Below the pieces are notes generated by a model. That model ran no database searches, was not told the DNA's origin, and was given only the letters and a program-made list of their open reading frames with translations. A stretch of DNA of 64,000 nucleotides, taken from assembly GCA_911728455.2 (NCBI GenBank), contig OU452239.1:7568884-7632883 (forward strand). Reading direction: 5' to 3'. The DNA comes from Marthasterias glacialis. Lineage: Eukaryota; Echinodermata; Asteroidea; Forcipulatida; Asteriidae. Below, one piece after another: positions 33,701 through 44,271 of the stretch (position 1 is the first letter of the stretch; each line of letters begins with the position of its first letter). The translations under genes were made by a program, and so were the position numbers.

Positions 33701-36700
33701 CCACACGCCATGTCCGATTAGCGGCTGTGGCTTGATCATCACGTTTACAAGTCTTGAAGCATAGGATGCCCACAGCATAGCAACAGCCGTAGCCATAGCC
33801 GCCAATTCGGACACTGCTTCAATCCCAGACATTCTCATTCCTGATTATTTCTTAGAAACCTGTCGCACGACGCTAAATTGACAGAAACTTGCCGCAAATT
33901 TTTCTTTTCTTCATTATACTGATTAACTTGTATACAGGTACATCTTTCCAGTATTTTGTTGTCATGCAGGCCTGTGGCTGTGCATGGAAAGATGAACCTT
34001 CACCCAGATACTGCACACGCGCTTGCGGCCAAATCACATAGGGTGTCATCTTTGTCAAACTCTGATGTGACCGCCGGCACGCACCCGTCTGTAGTAATTG
34101 GGTTATTCCATTTACTGCTATTATCATGACGACACAGCCCCTTTAAACCCCGTAATTCTCAAAGCAACTCACGATCGACTCTACTCATGTCGCGTCAACG
34201 TGACCATGAGAAAACGGCGAAATCAACACCATCACTTTTTCTGATAACCGGTCCCCTCTGCACTGTGCTTATGAAACAGCTATTGGTAACCAGTGATGCG
34301 ACCAACCCCGATAGGCTGGTCGCGATCAGTCAACCAGACTAGTCCAACCATCGTTGACTAGCATGAGCTCAATCAGAGTTTGTCGAACTATGGTTAAACA
34401 TGGTCCTTGATCGAACCTGCTCCAAGGTGACATGCAGGGCCCCTTTGGCTGAATTCATGGCACCGCTTACTACAGAATTCTGTACTGACAGCGCCCTCTA
34501 TCATGCTAGTACAGGAATATCTGGGCCGTAAAGCACAGAAGTCAGCAGCAAACATTGACAAGAAATTGAGGCCTGGGGTGGATTTCACAAAGCTAGTCCA
34601 AACTTAGGACTAGTCCTAACTTATGACTAGTCATATAAGTTAGGACTAGTTACTCATCCTAACTTAAGATAAGACTGGTCCTAGTGCTTTGTGAAATCCG
34701 TCCCTGGTTTTATAAGGTTGATCCAGCTGTACGACCGATCTTGATAAGAATATGATTAAATTCCATGACTCAGTTGACATTCAATAATGACCAATGCTGT
34801 ACCTTACCTTTCATGAAATACCTGGGGTCCAGATGTGAGCTGATCAAGGACTGCTAGAGCGTCCGTTCTCCACACATCAAAGGCATTAACACCAGGTTTC
34901 AGGCTGCCCTGAGATTCACCGCATCCCTGGTAGTCAAATCTAATACATTAAGATTAAATTTCTTCATACTCATTTCATCTCCATGAATTTCTTACAAAAG
35001 CCCCGCCTACTAACGTGCTGACCAATCACAGCCTTGACAACTCCACTGAAAGTCCAACAAGTCTGACAAGTTAACATTCCGTTAGAAAAGTAAACAAACT
35101 GCCGCCATTGTTCTGACACACAATAGCACACGCAACTGTCCTAACTTTTGTTTTGTTTAATTTTTTTTTTGTATTCTGGTGTTGCAAATCCCACAGCAGT
35201 GGTCCCTGTGCAGTCGAGTAAAAGTGGTTTAACAGTGTTCCTGTCTGCATTGTTCTTTGGACTCTATGCACTGCTCTAAAGGCCACCAAACTAAATCCAT
35301 GCCGTTCACGAAAACCATGCGTGTGTATCAGATACATGTACGTGTGTGTGGCTGCAACCGAACCACCACTGCAATGTGGCAAGAAAATCACACCATGTGC
35401 TGTTGCTGGGCAGTTGCTAAAGTAGGCGGGGCTTAATGGATAGGTCTGTTACTTGGGCCTTATTGCAAGTAGCAAAGCACAACCAAAATTGTGCTTACCA
35501 AAACAAGGTTACCAGGCAATACACCAGGTCACATATCGTCATCGGTTTCACGAAGAGGCAATTTAGCGTTTGAAGATCAACCATTTTTAGAAATCACGCG
35601 TTTCGGAGACTGTTTGCCACTTAAACTTTTACATACCAAGCATGCAAGTAGAGATCTTAAATCATGCAAATTTGTGCTTTGCTATCTTTATCATTGTAAA
35701 TTTAATTAATGAGTATTTAACTGTTTAATACATTTGTCTCTTTGTAAACACTGTGTCAACGAGGTCTGTTTGCAGGGCGTCATGTACAAACCAATGTGTA
35801 ATCAAAATTTTGCCGTTTGTGAAAAAGCAAATTTATCTATGTCACACAAATTGCCTCTTCGTAAAAACGCAAAAGGCAGAGGACTCGATTTTACAAAATT
35901 GGTGATACTATCTTTGTACTAATAAGTGTACCTTTCAAAACCATGTTTTATGATTTGAGCCCCCCCCCCCCAGAGTCTCATTTGTAATAAAACCAACCTG
36001 TGAAATAGTTGGCTTACTATGTTGTTTCATTTGCGAGAAACAGAAAAATGCATTCAGCATTTTTGTACGCATTCCGTATAGGCAGAGTTTTTGTCTCACT
36101 GACATGATTGAGACGAAAACTTATTTTGGATCTTATTTCATTTATTATTTCAAAACGATAACAATTCAGGCAGAAATATTTCAAGGAAAGTTTTTCTTCT
36201 TACCAATGTTGAGCTAGGGCTTTAACTTGAACTTAACCAATAAAACTGAGGCATGTATTACTGACAGTTTGTTCCTGATACTGAATTACAAGTCCGTTTC
36301 TCATTTACCTGATATAAGCCAGGCCTGCTTTTTGACAGAATCTCTCCAACGCTACTGCCTTGCCTCCAGTCATTTTGGACATGAACCCTGGCAGAAACAT
36401 CACTCCTGGGGTGTTTCCATTTGTTCGTCTGCAACAAGAAGAGACAAAAACATTCATGTAAAGTGGGAGAAACATAGGCCAATGGGGAAGGTAACACAAC
36501 TTACTGACAGTCCATACCATAGAATTCGATCACCTTATTTACAGGTTAGTTGTGCTGTATGGTGTGTTGACGATTGGTGTGTTCTTTGTTTAAAACCTAG
36601 AATAGTTTTAGTTAGTGGTAGATGGGTACGACTGTATTGACCTAATTCCAGGCCTCGATCTTAAGAAAAATGGGGGCAGGCCTTTGCTGGCCATATCAGA

Positions 36701-37723
36701 GAAATTGTACAAGGGCATGCTGGCCAAGTTGCAGGCCTTGATCTTAACCTAGGCCACCGAGGCTAGTGGCCGTATGCCCTGTCGAGTTGGCCAGCATGCC
36801 CTGCAGAAAAATTGCACTGTCACTACCAACTTGGCCAGCATGCCCTTGTACAATTTTCTCTGATTTGGTCAGCAAAAGCCTGCCCCCGTTTTTCTTAAGA
36901 TCGAGGCCTGAAGTTGGTAGTGACAGTGCAATTTTTCTGAAGGGCATGCTGGCCAACTCGACAGGGCATGAGGCCAACGGCCTCGGTTAAGATAACGGCC
37001 TGTAATTCACCTGACGTCATCATCACAATAACCTTGGTTGTGCCAGTTTGGTAGGCAATGTCCCTGTGTGTTATACAGTGTAGTGCGAACTCTAGGCGAA
37101 GCAGCAAAGTTTACACTCTTACCTGTTGACTACCAAAATGGTGAGCGTGGCTCAGTCGTCACCGTGTGTGACGTGCCTGCAAGGGGTCAATACTCCAAAA
37201 GTCTAATTTTTTCATATAGATCCTGGAGCTGAATTTTAGATTGTGATTACAATTTTACAGATTTTACAGTTTAAGGGTTATTTTTTATAACTACCGTGTA
37301 TGATCACAATGTAAAAAATATCAGTTTGTTGTTACATTTGTTTTAATTTTTTTTAGTATTATCTTTGTAGCCTTTTTGAGAATGTTCTACACATTACAAG
37401 TGCACTATTCGGATTGGGTAAATCTGTCTGTATTATGCCAAAACCAAACAGTGCACTCATACACAGTGTCTACCATCCTAAAAAAAGGCTAATTACCTAT
37501 ATGCCACCGAGTTGTCCCCATCTCTGCAGAGGTGTTGAACAGTCGGCACACACGTAGGCCTGCTTGTACTAATACTACCAACACTGGTTTCTGCACTGGC
37601 TGTTGTGATTGCAGCCTTCATTGTTTGTTGACCTTGGTCTTCTGTCATCCTTCTCATTAATAGAAAGTGTAGGCTTTTACTTTTACTCCCGCAGAGCCAC
37701 AGTGCACGCTGCATCATCTGCAT
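30713..37723 (-). CDS. ABHD10: ABHD10-like alpha/beta hydrolase
   Basis: Five exons, 37723-37497, 36428-36309, 34939-34822, 32038-31895 and 31042-30713, join in phase to 312 residues (human ABHD10 has 306). The N-terminus MQMMQRALWLCGSKSKSLHF is basic and lacks acidic residues, fitting a mitochondrial presequence. Fold landmarks are GVMFLPGFMSKM (oxyanion strand), YIRFDYQGCGES, the nucleophile elbow LVGSSMGG (catalytic Ser), IGVATAV, LLHGMQDDTVP (catalytic Asp) and ILRKSGDHRL (catalytic His). In mammals ABHD10 is a mitochondrial hydrolase that deacylates S-palmitoylated proteins such as PRDX5 and cleaves mycophenolate acyl-glucuronide. All three catalytic residues are present, so activity is expected. 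An earlier or alternative start in a further 5' exon cannot be excluded. Confidence 0.9.
32314..32426. repeat. G26 run followed by C-rich runs
   Basis: Twenty-six consecutive G (32314-32339) are followed within 90 bases by three C runs of about 10-14, separated by short spacers. This is strong G-quadruplex or hairpin potential inside ABHD10 intron 3. Length may be unreliable in the assembly. Confidence 0.85.
33000..33090. repeat. Short direct repeat (about 45 bp, two copies)
   Basis: GGAAAATCCATGAAACTTTT and the following TTTTTTGAG recur once with a period of about 47, in ABHD10 intron 3. Confidence 0.85.
33957..34146. repeat. TTAA piggyBac-like MITE, left end truncated
   Basis: Shares GCAGGCCTGTGGCTGTGCAT and GACGACACAGCCCCTTTAA with the copies at 22246 and 58556. 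The left terminal repeat is missing. Confidence 0.7.
34575..34708. repeat. Fold-back element (GGATTTCACAAAG family)
   Basis: GGATTTCACAAAGC at the left is matched by GCTTTGTGAAATCC at the right. The interior contains repeated CTTAGGACTAGTCCTAAC inverted motifs. A sister copy is at 43662-43807. Confidence 0.8.
35000..35435. repeat. MITE-like element with AAGCCCCGCC ends
   Basis: Begins AAGCCCCGCCTAC and ends GTAGGCGGGGCTT. A shorter relative is at about 51805-51996 (AAGCCCGCCCC ... GGGCGGGGCTT). A minus-strand open frame inside has no recognised domain. Confidence 0.6.
36650..37003. repeat. Interleaved fold-back block in ABHD10 intron 1
   Basis: Four arms alternate. 36650-36732 is the reverse complement of 36827-36909, while 36737-36832 pairs with 36911-37003 (for example GTCGAGTTGGCCAGCATGCC against its inverse near 36945). 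The two pairings overlap and cannot both form as simple nested hairpins. Confidence 0.85.
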
Positions 37724-37774
37724 TCAGAGAAAAATAGACAGCAGGTAACGATTACATGTACGTATTTGTAAGGC

Positions 37775-38300
37775 CTTTTCACAGAACGTAGCTTTCCTAC
37801 ACGTGTTGAAATCTACACAGGTCCGACCCGTGTCGACTCCGAAAAAATTCAACACGGTACAATCCGCTGAGCGTTCACACTTCCACGATAATATGCTTTG
37901 GGTTAGACGAGTAACTTTTCAACACATGTTATGTGGATGATCTTTTCACATTGGCAACAGTACACACAGGTCATAAGAGGATTATTCACATAATACTGCA
38001 TTACGACAGAGCGTCCCAGAGCCCCAAGACGTCCACTCCATCCACACACCTCAACTTTTATGGATAGAAATGAACCCAGGAGTGTTCACACTACAGCTTT
38101 CAACACGTGTTGGCATTTTCACCACGGATCGAAAGCCCTCAACCCACCTCCCGAGCAGGGTTGGTTTCGACACGGATCTAGCGCTCTACACGGGTCAACG
38201 CCGGTTTGAAATGTTGTAGTGTGAAAAGGCGAGCCAAATCAACACGGATCGGACCCATGTCCAACATGGCAATTTTTCTAGTGTGAAAATGCCTGAAGAA
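37775..38300. repeat. Unclassified repeat rich in ACACGGRTC motifs
   Basis: Begins AAGGCCTTTTCACAGAACG and ends in TAGTGTGAAAATGCCTG, roughly inverted. The interior holds several CAACACGTGTT/CAACACGGATC-like motifs. It looks like a non-autonomous transposon; no coding capacity. Confidence 0.45.
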
Positions 38301-38668
38301 GTACATCAGGGTTAGGGTGTGTGTAAACAAATTACTATAATAAATAAGAATAAATGAGAAGATATTTTTGAGGATTTGTGAAAATCATTAATATTATAAA
38401 TACAGTTCATGTATTCAAGTATTCATACCCTGTATTCTATACTCTGTAACTTAGAAGTAAGTGCATTCGGACTTATTTACCCTGTAACAACCTTTAAGAA
38501 CTTAAAGCTTGTTGCACTACAGGGTCAATAAGTCCGAATGCACCAACAAATGACACAGCAGTTCTTCTGCTTAATCAACTGTTCATAACAACAGTCAACA
38601 AAACAAACAATATTTATTACTAGTATTAGTAACATAACCATGAAAGGGCCTTTATAACATTTCAACGA

Positions 38669-38775
38669 GACCCTGTAACTGGGGCGCAGTGCTCCTTTTT
38701 TGAGATTTTGACATTATCGGTCGTACTACAAAATCTATTAAAAAAAAAGGAGTACAGCGTCCCAGTTTATAACTG
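38669..38775. repeat. GTAACTGGGG palindromic element, copy 3 (degenerate)
   Basis: Left arm GACCCTGTAACTGGGGCGCA; the right arm retains AAAAGGAGTACAGCGTCCCA. The centre is eroded. Confidence 0.8.
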
Positions 38776-39026
38776 CAGGCCTCGAATTAAGCCATGGCAC
38801 CCACAACAATTGCCGTGGTACCCTGTGCTTTTGCTGTGGTGCCCTTTGAAAAGTTCCAATACAAATTTACATTTTCCTCATACAGGTGCCCCTTACCATG
38901 CTTACCAGAGGAAAATTGCCGTGCCCCTTCAACAGTGAAGTTCAACTGTCAAGGCCTGATACTGCCTGGGTCTACATTTTAACAACTTTATTAATAATAA
39001 CACAGTAACACAACATTGCAGTAATG

Positions 39027-39160
39027 TAGACCCAGTAACTGGGGCGCTGTACTCCTTTTTTGAGATTTTGACATTATCGGTCGTACTAGCACGACCGATA
39101 ATGTCAAAATCTCAAAAAAGGAGTACAGCGCCCCAGGTACCTGGGTACTAACTGGGTCTA
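39027..39160. repeat. GTAACTGGGG palindromic element, copy 4
   Basis: Arms are perfect through GACATTATCGGTCGTAC around a very short loop. The right end carries a small insertion (GGTACCTGGGTACTA). Confidence 0.9.
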
Positions 39161-39470
39161 GCACTCATAATAATACTAGTCAAAGCAGCTGAGCAGTAAT
39201 GTGTCATAAACCCCAACAGTGAATTTATCTCTGGATTTACCACAGTGTGATTTTATCTCTGGATCTGAGCCAATTTTAACTTGGGCAAGAGACAATTTAT
39301 AAATTACAAATTATGTGCTTTGATTTGAATGAGAGAAATGCTTGACCAGTCACTGAGTCAGTCAGACAGTACTTTATTCACGGTACATGATTTGTTAATA
39401 TCTAGATTTTACTTTTTAGCAATATTAACATTCACAACAAATTATTCCTAATCCTATCCTACAGTACAGT

Positions 39471-39588
39471 TAGACCCAGTAACTGGGGCGCTGTACTCCT
39501 TTTTTGAGATTTTTGACATTATCAGTCGTACGACAGATAATGTCAAAAATTTCAAAAAAGGAGTACAGCGCCCCAGTTACTGGGTCTA
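39471..39588. repeat. GTAACTGGGG palindromic element, copy 5
   Basis: TAGACCCAGTAACTGGGGCG at the left and its exact inverse at the right, with almost no loop (CGTACGAC centre). Confidence 0.9.
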
Positions 39589-39599
39589 CAGTACAGTTA

Positions 39600-41650
39600 T
39601 AAAAGGTAAAGAATGGCATATCCTCCTGAGCCCGGTTTTCGACGGTCTAAGCCTACCTATTTCTTTAAGCTGAAAAAAAATTATAAATACCATGTGCCAG
39701 CTTATATCATTATTACCTCCCTTTCTTCATTAGAGAAGTAACCCTTGCTTTGGAAGTCGCAACAACTTTAATAATAATACTTTCACTTTTTCAGACTGTT
39801 ATCCGATTTTTGATGGGATACATAGCGCCACCAATTGTTGCGGTATGCTTAGTTTTGACTGATTCTGACGAGTACGGTGTCCCGGTAGTAATATTTTTTC
39901 TGCAGTCCGAAATGGCCACTGTCTAGTCATAATGATGTTCAATTGGAAAATTGTTTTCTTTTAATCGATTCCAAAATGGGAATCCCTGAGAAAAAAAAAT
40001 CGATTTTTTGTTTCGAGGATGGCAATTCTGGACTACAGAAACGAAAAATGCGTCCTGGTAAGGCCACCGTGGAATAAAATGTCTGCAGTGACGCCAAATG
40101 TTGTGTGCGACTCTGTGGCGCTCTAATTAGCGGCCGTCCTTTTTCCGAAATAAATGTTTTTATACTCATATTTTATCATAATAATGTAATAAATTACAAA
40201 TGAAAAATAAAATGTTAAATTGTTACAAAATGTTTGTTTGCTTTCACCTCTCTCAGGCTTTCGGTGTTTTGTGTCTTTTATGTTTCTTTATCAAACACTG
40301 TCAGCGGTGAAAAAACGGTGACCGACAAAACCGTCGTGTCGAAGTAAATGAAGCTAGCAATCCATGAGTTCCTGATTGAGATGGCCCTTCTCTCTTCAAC
40401 AGACGGTTGTTCATCGAACAGCATAACTACCATAAGGTCAAATAGTGTCTCTCTTGTTCACATGAACGCCAAGCATCAAAGCCCGCAGCATCAGAATCAT
40501 GACTGTCTAGCCCCGTTCACCGTCTTGGACCTGCGACACTCTAATGTAATATGAGGGTATGGTGGGGAAATGTTTCCACGTGGATCAGTTTTCGGTTACT
40601 TCTAAGTTCCTATTACTATGCCACTTGCTGTGCAACTGTTACACTCCTTGAGGGTAAAACAAGTGTTATTTTACCCACTTCTTGAGTGAAAGGTTTGGAG
40701 TCGAACCGCTGCGTTGTGCTATTTGCTTTTTTATCAATATTATGAGTACCGCCGGGAGTGTTACTTTTTTCTTGTGTAATATGTTTTACACAAGTTGTCG
40801 TTGTACCCAATATTGAGCAAGTCTCACACAACAATTGTACCCAGTAGTTTTACTTAGTAAAACAAAAACATAATAATGAACAAATAACATAAAATAAAAC
40901 AATGTAATTACACTTTTTCCAGAGAGTGTATATCCTTCTTTAGGAATTGGAATAACTCGAACTATGCAGTTTATGCCTGCTGTCACTAAGGATCCAAGGT
41001 AAACACATGACTATTGTATACCCAATAGTCCCAGGGGCTGCATACCAAAGATTCCTCTATAATCTTTGCTGCATACCTATTGTGGCTCTTGTCTATGGAA
41101 AAACATTAATCTTGAAACGTGTGTCCCCTGCAGTTGCTACACACAGGCCTGTACACTCAAAATAGTTATCAACAAACTGATACAAGTAGCTGGCTTATCA
41201 CAATAGTCCCATCTGAAGTTTCAGATTTCAGAATGATGACCCCCACCCAATTACATTTTGGTTTGCCAAATCAAGATAATAACAAGTGATGCTTGAAGTG
41301 CAAAAGTATCATGACACGGGATGCGTGTTGGGGGGGGGGGGGCAGAGAGGAAATCCTACGAATCTCGCGTTTTGGGACGGGAAAGGTTCACATAGAATCA
41401 CCACACAAAACCCTCACTCAAGAACGATGTGATTAAAAGGACACGGTACTGATGACCGCCAACACTTCCAAATTTATGTTCCATCTCAGTCATCATCACT
41501 TTCTTACATATTTCATGCGACTAGATTTCTTGCGTCATGATGACTTCGCAACAGGGCGGCTTTGGGAAAGGAGAGGGGACTAGGTCCACTTCAACGGGAT
41601 TAATTTGTTTGTTCGGTCATCGGTCTTATGTGTACTCTCCGCATGAGAGA
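39600..41650. other. Gene-poor intergenic stretch
   Basis: No exon with convincing splice sites or family resemblance was found. A G run (about 14) lies near 41329. Confidence 0.45.
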
Positions 41651-41658
41651 GTTGAGCG

Positions 41659-42963
41659 ATGACAAGTGAATCTTCCAGGGCGAGGCAGTCAGACCATTAT
41701 TTCGACGATTATAGCCTATCCCCGTGTGAAGCAAAGCTCTTTTCAGAAGTGATGTTAAACCCGAAGACAAACTTGAAGAGTAAACACCAAACATCTTTGG
41801 GGTTGGAATTTTGCAAAATTCAATCACTGACGCTCGAACGGATGGTCAATTTGGTATCGTGGAGGTTTTGGGTTAATGAGTTTTCGGTTTTAATGAACGA
41901 CCTGTGGTTATCCTTGTGTTGGGGTCGTGTACGTTGAATGGTCTGACACACTACATGACCTTGTCAATTTGATGACGACAACCCTCGCTCAGGAGACGTG
42001 ACTCGTGTGAATTTATTGTTTTAAAAAATAAGTTATAACGATGTGCGGCACGTGGGTCTGGCCTTTGAATTTAAAAGTAGTCAGCTATAGATCACGCATA
42101 AGTTAAATCTAACAACTTTTATATACAAATTGTTTTTATTCGTATGGGTGAACTAGCCAGCCTCATAAAAACAGAAATAGTGTGCACACGGGTTTCGCCC
42201 TCAAGGGCCCTTGGGGTGTGGTGGTGGTGGTGGGGACACACCTAAATATTAATGGGTGCTAGTACTTAAAACGGCGTTCAAACTATAAAGTCAGTTTTGT
42301 GATGGATTTTTTTAAATAATTTTTTCAAAGAAGTGAGAGAAAAGATAAAGGCTCTAGCCTCACTGTGTAAAATATCCTTTTGTAGGATAATCTTTAAATT
42401 TGATGTCATTGAATAGTGCCAACAAAATGGTGTGTAAAACATTTCACGAGGGGATTTTTTTGCGCCAGTCACAAGCTTAAATTCAATGCCGATTGAATAA
42501 TCACCGAAATTCAGGAATGAAACCAAAAAAAGTTAATCTACAAAAATGTGCATTACAGACCCATTATTTGAAATCTGACGTCATTTGAAGTTTTTGGATG
42601 TTGACAAAATTCGCCGTGGAAGGGTAGCCAAAATACAATGACATTTTACACCGTTTACAACCATAGGCGTATACTAGCCAGGGGACAAGGGGGGCAGTTG
42701 CCTCCAAATTCGGGCAAATCAGTGGGGGAATACGGGCAAAGCAAGAAGAAGAAAAGGGAATGGGGTTTTCTCTGTATCCAATAACAGTAATAGATGCTCA
42801 TACTGATTGTACCAAAAAGGAACCAGACTATTTGCCCTTCCAGCCTCGGTATGGTTACATTGGTTTGAATGAGAGAAAATCAAGATGGCCGCACAATGAT
42901 AAAGGTCTATTTGAAAATGAGTTTGTCACAAGACCGAAGGAGCCTTTCTTTAATGCTAAATGA
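41659..42963 (+). CDS. Candidate small two-exon gene, unrecognised
   Basis: A first exon from ATG 41659 (MTSESSRARQSDHYFDDYSL) could end at a GTAAAC donor near 41780. A last exon after the acceptor CCAATAACAG at 42789 encodes EPDYLPFQPRYGYIGLNERK, SRWPHNDKGLFENEFVTRPK and a short tail to TGA at 42963. Phases agree for a direct splice, giving about 97 residues. The proline/tyrosine/tryptophan-rich short style resembles small ciliary microtubule inner proteins, but I recognise no specific family. It could be chance. Confidence 0.3.
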
Positions 42964-43661
42964 AAAAAAAATGCAAATAAGAACCACCTCCCAATAACAT
43001 TCTTATTTGAGTTCTGTGTTCATGCTTAGGGCGTATAGCTTAAAGTCCTTGGAACAACAGTTCTTTCCTATAGTCTAATAGTATTTTGCAAGAGATTGAA
43101 AAGTGAGCAAATATTTGACACCGAGCTGCAAGATTATGCCTTCTTTTGTGAAGGGTTTTTACTGGTTTCCTATGGAAAGTTGGATGCACGTGTGCTCATA
43201 TCTCCAGAGAGTATGTTAATGATTGATTCTTATTTATAGAGGTTGCTCAGAGTGGACGAAGGGGAGTAAAGAGGAGTGGTACACTGTCTATATAGGCGGA
43301 GGAAAAATATATACATTAATAATAATAGCCAAATGGACACTATATGTATTATAATGCACTCAGGGTGATTAGAAAATATAATACGCCTAGTTATAAACAA
43401 AAAGAAGATATGTTAGTCTCTCAGGAAAAAATAAGGTTCTCAATAAACGGAGTTGATTTTTTATTTATTTATTTATTTTTTTTTACCTAGAAAAGCATTA
43501 TTGCTAATATGCACTCGGAAATATCACACAGTAACAACCAAGCTGTTGACTTTCGATTTTATATAGGAGATTTGTTATGCCAGATGTTGCTTCAGGTGGT
43601 GGTACGTGGGCCCGTGACGGGGATGTTGTTTCTTTAAAATCAAAATTATCATACTGTCATA

Positions 43662-43807
43662 TAGCCCTGGTGTGGAATACACAAAACTAAAGTCCTAACT
43701 TAGGACTAGCCCTACCTTGTGACAAGTTATGTAAGTGAGGACTAGTTACTCATCCTAACTCGAGAAAAGACTAGTCCTATAGCGCTTTGTGAAATCCTCC
43801 CCTGGTT
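43662..43807. repeat. Fold-back element (GGATTTCACAAAG family), second copy
   Basis: Shares CCTAACTTAGGACTAG, GGACTAGTTACTCATCCTAA and GCGCTTTGTGAAATCC with 34575-34708. The left end is more diverged. Confidence 0.75.
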
Positions 43808-44206
43808 ACTGATATCAAAATAGTCACAGTATTACAGAAATCACCATATTGTCATGACACGTCTACAAAATAAACCACCAAACATTTTACTCGCTTGTTT
43901 GAACTGCGTCTTTGGAATTTTACTTGGACAGCTAGAAGAAAAACACGAACAATACCTTGTGCAAACACTCTCGTAATAACCGTGTTCTTACAAACACTTC
44001 TTAAAGCATCTTCAAATAAACTCTGGTTTGATTAACGGGAGCAGCTCTTGGGATTATTGAAAAACAACCAATCAGATTGGATGTTGCCATGGGTTGCTGT
44101 ACAATAGTGACGTCAAACGAAGTCTCTGGGACTATGGACCAATCACGGTGATCCCGTAGATGTTGACGCCCTTCTCGCAAGGGTTTTACCGCATACTGCC
44201 ACAAGG

Positions 44207-44215
44207 TATAATAAA
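44207..44215 (+). promoter_or_regulatory. TATA box of the Ser/basic modular gene
   Basis: TATAATAAA lies 65 bp before the ATG, implying a 5' UTR of about 35 nt. Confidence 0.6.
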
Positions 44216-44271
44216 CCTTTAAAACCGGGGAGTTTTTACTAGGGAAGTGATTCTGACGGAGTTTGATCGAG

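Noticed and set aside
35071..35391. 106-codon minus-strand open frame
   Set aside because: It falls inside a MITE-like element with AAGCCCCGCC ends; composition and context argue against coding.
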